From Clostridiales bacterium (GTDB lineage: Bacteria; Bacillota; Clostridia; Saccharofermentanales; DTU023), in contig SFGY01000008.1 in NCBI GenBank assembly GCA_004556455.1, positions 31,999 through 95,998 on the forward strand: a DNA stretch of 64,000 nt. Direction: 5' to 3'. Shown piece by piece: positions 60,695-64,000 of this stretch; the stretch's first letter is position 1; every line of letters starts with the position of its first letter. Under the pieces are notes generated by a model that was given only the letters and a program-made list of their open reading frames with translations, had not been told where the DNA came from and did not search any database. Made by a program: the position numbers and the translations under genes.

Positions 60695-61705
60695 TTACTC
60701 CCTCACGAACTGCTCTGTCTCAACCTTCCATGCTGCAGGATCAGCCGACTGCGCATTGCGTTCAAATACTCGCAATCTGGCGCTTCTTGACCGCGGATTG
60801 CGGGCACATTCTTCCGGCCCGGCAACAAGCCCTTTTCGACCAAGCGCTTTGCCCAGTGAACTTCTCCCACAACAGCAAAGAGGAAGGTCACTTGGACAAA
60901 TACAACCTTTTTCCCATTCGCGCATCTTCGTCTTCACCCGGCGATCCTCCAGGGAGTGAAAACTGATCACCGCTATCCTTCCCTGCGGATTCATGAGGAA
61001 GGGAATTTTCTCCAGAAAAGTTTCCAATTCATCCAGCTCATGGTTCACCGCAATGCGGATAGCCTGAAAGCTGCGCTTTGCCGGATGCTGCTTCTCTCTT
61101 CTGGACGACGGAGGCATTGTCCGGCAAATCAGCTCAGCCAATTGCGTTGTTTGCGTAATGGCTTTTATTTCGCGCTCCCTGCAAATGGCATGGGCAATTC
61201 GTCCGGCATAGCGCTCTTCTCCATAAGCTCTGAGCACGAACGCCAGCGTATCCTCAGATACTTGTGCCAGCCATTCTGCTGCAGTCTCTCCCTTCGCCTG
61301 GTTCATGCGCATATCGAGCGCTCCATCCTTCATGTAGGAAAAACCGCGCTCAGCAATATCCAGCTGTGCTGAGGAAACCCCGAGGTCAAGCAAAACCCCG
61401 TCCAGCCCCTCTATTTTTCTTTCTTCCAGAACCTTATCCACCTGGGAAAAGGTTCTGTGTATTAAATCAAAACGTGCCTCTGTCTTGCAGCCTCTGAGTT
61501 TTTTCTCTGCCGCCTCGAGAGCCATCTCATCACGGTCGAGTGAAAGCAGTCGACCTTCTCGACCAAGACGTTCCAGTATTCCGGCACTATGCCCTCCCCC
61601 ACCAGCTGTACCATCGAGGTACACACCGTTTTTACGGATAGCCAGCGCCTCCATGCACTCCGCAAAGAGGACAGGAATATGGTGAAAATCAGAGTCCTTT
61701 GACAT
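60695..61705 (-). CDS. rsmH: 16S rRNA (cytosine(1402)-N(4))-methyltransferase
   Basis: A 336-residue SAM-dependent methyltransferase. It begins HIPVLFAECMEAL and has YLDGTAGGGGHSAGIL, DGVLLDLGVSSAQLD, RGFSYMKDGALDMRM, and the conserved end of the family (VISFHSLEDRRVK). Overlaps the 3' end of mraZ by 17 bases. It modifies 16S rRNA despite its dcw location. Confidence 0.97.
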   Translation of the reverse strand: MSKDSDFHHIPVLFAECMEALAIRKNGVYLDGTAGGGGHSAGILERLGREGRLLSLDRDEMALEAAEKKLRGCKTEARFDLIHRTFSQVDKVLEERKIEGLDGVLLDLGVSSAQLDIAERGFSYMKDGALDMRMNQAKGETAAEWLAQVSEDTLAFVLRAYGEERYAGRIAHAICREREIKAITQTTQLAELICRTMPPSSRREKQHPAKRSFQAIRIAVNHELDELETFLEKIPFLMNPQGRIAVISFHSLEDRRVKTKMREWEKGCICPSDLPLCCCGRSSLGKALGRKGLVAGPEECARNPRSRSARLRVFERNAQSADPAAWKVETEQFVRE

Positions 61706-62123
61706 CGTAGCGGCTCAGATCCATTTCGGAGAGCTTGTGCTCATCCTTGCGACTCGCTTCATCAAAGCTGCGGGAACAAATTTCAACTTTATCGAACATA
61801 TCAATAAAGCAGATTTCGTCTCCGGCACGAACGCCAATCGCCTCGAGGAGCTCGTTATTCAGACTGATGCGCCCCTGAGCATCTAGCTCGCAGGCCATGG
61901 CAGAGCCTAAAAACTCCCTGCGGAAGCGACGAAACTCCGGGTCAGTCCCCGACTGTTCGTTGAGCTGACGGAGAATTTCATCAAACTGTTTCGTGCTATA
62001 GGCAGAGAGATAACCGTCATCAAGACTTAAAGTCACATAGAGCGTGCCATCCAGGTTATTTCGAACGCGGGCAGGCACAATGACACGTCCTTTACTATCA
62101 ACACTGTGAATATAACGTGCCAT
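61689..62123 (-). CDS. mraZ: Transcriptional regulator MraZ
   Basis: A 144-residue protein with two AbrB-like SpoVT folds. The DxxxR signatures are seen in SVDSKGRVIVPARVR and ELDAQGRISLNNELLEAIG. MraZ binds repeats in front of its own operon and controls the dcw cluster. GGAGGCGAG precedes the ATG. First gene of the cluster. Confidence 0.97.
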   Translation of the reverse strand: MARYIHSVDSKGRVIVPARVRNNLDGTLYVTLSLDDGYLSAYSTKQFDEILRQLNEQSGTDPEFRRFRREFLGSAMACELDAQGRISLNNELLEAIGVRAGDEICFIDMFDKVEICSRSFDEASRKDEHKLSEMDLSRYDVKGL

Positions 62124-62126
62124 AAA

Positions 62127-62192
62127 CTCTCTCGCCTCCTCTCTCCACCATCATCCACCATTTTCATGGTGTTATACACCACTTTCCTCCAC
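62127..62192 (-). promoter_or_regulatory. Candidate MraZ boxes before mraZ
   Basis: On the minus strand GTGG-N6-GTGG occurs twice: around 62177-62192 (GTGGAGGAAAGTGG), close to the predicted transcription start, and around 62145-62160 (GTGGATGATGGTGG), nearer the gene. Ten-base spaced G-rich repeats of this kind are the known MraZ targets. Confidence 0.6.
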
Positions 62193-62200
62193 TTCACTGT

Positions 62201-62229
62201 ATTTTAGCCCAGCTTTCCTCCATGTGCAA
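62201..62229 (-). promoter_or_regulatory. Promoter of the dcw cluster
   Basis: TTGCAC (62224-62229) and TAAAAT (62201-62206) are 17 bases apart on the minus strand, about 80 nt before mraZ. Confidence 0.7.
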
Positions 62230-62857
62230 GTCAGGAAGCCTTTTTGTTCGCTAAAAAAGAAGGCATTCCTCCGATTTTTCTGAAATTCGGACAAGATTCC
62301 GTGTAGTGGGCGATTCCGCTCGCGCTGAGTGCCTGCTCTCACTTCGGTTTTGGAGAAATTCAGCCAAGTTTGCCTTGTGAAGTTGGTTTCGTTGTACTGG
62401 AGAAGGACCTCAGTGCCGTTTCGCTCGGCTGGTGACGTCCACAGCAGGGCTTCGCTCGGCTGGATGCCTGCTTTAGTTTCGTTTTTTCAAAACTTCAGAC
62501 AAATTTTCAAGTAACGGGTGGTTAGCCATGGCGAACATAGGTTCAAACCGTCCATTACTTGCTAACTTGCACGCCGGAACCATCCACTACTTAGATTCTT
62601 GCACGCGAGTACATCCACTAGTTGCTAAGTTGCTTGAAAATCAGAAAAGCCAAAGTAAAACCATCCACTAGTTGAAACGTTGCACGAAAAAAGGTGGGGC
62701 GCCGGGCACGACAAAACATGACCACCCATGTGTGGCTACATTGCACAAAAGTCAGGAAAGAGGATGCGTACAAAATCCAGGACAACTCAAGCAAGGTTTG
62801 AGCACCCGCTTTCTGAGAACGAGACTGGCGCCTGGTTTGATAGAATAAAGATGGAAG
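62230..62857. other. Non-coding region between the dcw promoter and the 14-bp repeat block
   Basis: No gene is supported. The left part (62230-62520) has TTCGCTCGGCTGG written twice (near 62421 and 62450) and other drifted sequence. The right part holds five copies of a 26-bp repeat (separate entry). It has no ORF with a ribosome-binding site. Confidence 0.55.
62548..62747 (+). repeat. Five imperfect 26-bp repeats
   Basis: Copies begin at 62548, 62580, 62611, 62661 and 62722. The consensus starts CCATCCACTAGTTG, continues CTAA and ends TTGCACG. The first three are spaced 31-32 bases; the last two 50 and 61. The two ends (CCATCCAC and TTGCAC) are better kept than the middle, as in a two-part protein-binding site. 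Confidence 0.7.
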
Positions 62858-63110
62858 TTTGAATTTCAGTCGTTTTGGTTTCAGAAATTGAATTTCAGGG
62901 ATTGAGATTCAGAGGTTTAGATTCCGGAGATTGGGTTCCAGTAATTGGGTTTAAGCGGTTTAGGTTTTAGTTTTAGGGCTTAAGAGTTTTGGTTTTAGAG
63001 TTTGGGCTTAAGAGGTTGGATTTCGGAGGTTTAGGTTTTAGTAATTGAGTTTAAGAGTTTGGGCTTATGGTTCAGAGGCTTTGGTTTAAGTTTAAGAGTT
63101 TGAGTTTCAC
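62858..63110 (+). repeat. Degenerate 14-bp tandem repeat, about 18 units
   Basis: About 250 bases can be cut into units of 14 or 15 bases with consensus near AGTTTGGGTTTAAG; examples are AGTTTGGGCTTAAG, TAATTGGGTTTAAG and AGTTTTGGTTTTAG. A few 6-base partial units occur near 63070 and 63091. The plus strand is rich in T and G and poor in C. It ends about 20 bases before the nitrilase gene. Confidence 0.8.
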
Positions 63111-63131
63111 TGAATAGAGTTGGAGGCTTTT

Positions 63132-63911
63132 ATGAAAATTATGCTTGCTGCGCCGGAGCTTCATCCGGACGACCTTGGTTCAAATCAAAGACAGATGCTT
63201 GCCACCATGGAGCAGCCAGCCAGAGAAGGAGCCGATCTGCTTCTCTTCGGTGAAGCCTCTCTGCCCGGTTTCGACGCTCTCAGTTTCGATTATGCAAAAG
63301 ACATCCGCAAGGTCCTCTCCCTGCACAGTCCTGAAATTGCCGTGATGCAGGAAGCCGCCTGCCACCATGCTGTCGCTGTGGGCTTCGGCTTTTTCGAAAA
63401 TTATCTGGGAGGGATTTACAGCAGCTATCTTATTCTGGATCAACAGGGAAGAGTTGCAGATTTGTATCGCCGGGTTTCACCGGGGTGGAAAGAGGCGCGA
63501 GCCTGTGCGGACTACCGTGAAGGTCTTTCCTTTCATTCCTTCTCCCTGAGCGACCGAAAGTTGAGCGGACGAAAGTTTGCCACGCTGATCTGCGGCGACC
63601 TCTGGGAAGACAAGCTCTTATCTGCCATCTGTGCTCTGGATTCAGAAGTTGACGCCTTTTTCTGGCCTGTCCATGTGGATATCGCCGTGAAAGACTGGGA
63701 AGAAAACAATACGGATTACAGCGCAGCGGACAACATCAGCTGCAGCGCTTATGCCCACCAAAGTTCGCTGCTCGCTAAGCCCGTTCTTTTTATCAACAAT
63801 TTCCTGAGCGATCCCGGACGGGCGAAGGGCGGACTTTATCATTGGGAAAAAGGAAGAGCTGTGGCACATAAGCCCATGGGACGGCCTGATTTTCTGATGA
63901 CAGAACTTTAG
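63132..63911 (+). CDS. Carbon-nitrogen hydrolase (nitrilase superfamily)
   Basis: A 259-residue protein on the plus strand. The ATG at 63132 has TTGGAGG five bases upstream. The catalytic Glu is in LLLFGEASLPGF and the nucleophilic Cys in ATLICGDLWED. The lysine normally found in YRKxH reads YRRVSPGWKE, so Arg may replace it, or the nearby Lys may serve. The family hydrolyses nitriles, amides or ureido compounds, or supplies ammonia in NAD synthase; this protein lacks a synthetase domain. No operon partner is visible. The last 70 bases are repeated after the stop. Confidence 0.78.
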   Translation: MKIMLAAPELHPDDLGSNQRQMLATMEQPAREGADLLLFGEASLPGFDALSFDYAKDIRKVLSLHSPEIAVMQEAACHHAVAVGFGFFENYLGGIYSSYLILDQQGRVADLYRRVSPGWKEARACADYREGLSFHSFSLSDRKLSGRKFATLICGDLWEDKLLSAICALDSEVDAFFWPVHVDIAVKDWEENNTDYSAADNISCSAYAHQSSLLAKPVLFINNFLSDPGRAKGGLYHWEKGRAVAHKPMGRPDFLMTEL

Positions 63912-63933
63912 TGTTTTTCGTTTGGTCATTTAT

Positions 63934-64000
63934 TCATTGGGAAAAAGGAAAAACCGTGGAACATAAGCCCATGGGACAGCCGGATTTTCTGATGACAGAA
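63934..64000 (+). pseudogene. Partial duplicate of the 3' end of the nitrilase gene (runs off the window)
   Basis: Bases from about 63934 repeat 63839-63905 at an offset of 95 bases with few changes. Translated, HWEKGRAVAHKPMGRPDFLM becomes HWEKGKTVEHKPMGQPDFLM. No start codon or N-terminal part is present between the copies, so it is a fragment or the end of a rearranged paralogue. Confidence 0.7.

Noticed and set aside
62548..62747. CRISPR array
   Set aside because: Repeats are imperfect, spacers are 5 to 35 bases and unequal, and no cas genes are nearby.
1..64000. tRNA or rRNA genes and insertion sequences
   Set aside because: I saw no tRNA cloverleaf, rRNA segment or transposase-like ORF on either strand by eye; a tRNAscan or Rfam run would be decisive.

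Overview
The window is about 64 kb of a chromosome from a low-to-mid GC Bacillota, most likely an anaerobic, amino-acid-fermenting member of the Clostridia. The evidence is the gene set: a coenzyme-B12 glutamate mutase locus, indolepyruvate:ferredoxin oxidoreductase with a Ptb-like acyltransferase, HPr kinase, WhiA, CdaA, a T-box in front of thrS, and a Gram-positive dcw cluster headed by mraZ. Species cannot be named from the sequence alone. Almost everything reads on the minus strand. Only ppk2 (11181) and the nitrilase-family gene (63132) read on the plus strand.

Layout from left to right. 1-4310: glutamate/methylaspartate fermentation genes in the order two-subunit class I fumarase/mesaconase, GntR regulator, glmS, glmL (cut by the window edge), behind one promoter flanked by TTGTA-type inverted repeats. 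4406-6031: a membrane HtrA protease with its own terminator. 6255-11113: operon hprK-murB-rapZ-whiA plus two unrecognised genes, divergent from ppk2. 12171-15574: methionine transporter metNIQ behind a leader with a small Met/Cys-containing ORF and a strong terminator. 15645-18068: thrS with a T-box. 18080-24041: yitT, then cdaA fused to a CdaR-like domain, glmM, a degenerate amidase and an SGNH hydrolase. 24047-28881: ptb-iorA-iorB-aminotransferase, an amino-acid oxidation operon. 29103-32977: an MMPL transporter and a secreted partner. 33026-44848: rRNA/tRNA methyltransferase, citC, lipoprotein, lipid-anchored PBP, ddl, a coiled-coil protein, coaD, rsmD, recG, nth. 44907-49050: a degenerate HtrA, a two-component system and nrdR. 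49071-62229: the dcw cluster (mraZ-rsmH-ftsL-pbp-murF-mraY-ftsW-murG-ftsQ-ftsZ) without murC, murD, murE or ftsA. 62230-64000: a 0.9-kb repeat-rich intergenic region, then a nitrilase-family gene whose 3' end is partly duplicated.

How the parts fit together. The left end and citC are consistent with glutamate breakdown through methylaspartate, mesaconate and citramalate. The ptb-ior operon is consistent with oxidation of 2-oxo acids from amino acids to acyl phosphates. Much of the rest serves the cell envelope: peptidoglycan precursors, division, c-di-AMP/GlmM control and surface proteases. The observations I rate most worth checking are the candidate Met/Cys leader peptide before metN, the CdaA-CdaR fusion, two apparently inactive enzyme homologues (amidase and HtrA), the 26-bp and 14-bp repeat blocks before the nitrilase gene, and 11-residue repeats in both MetQ and FtsQ.
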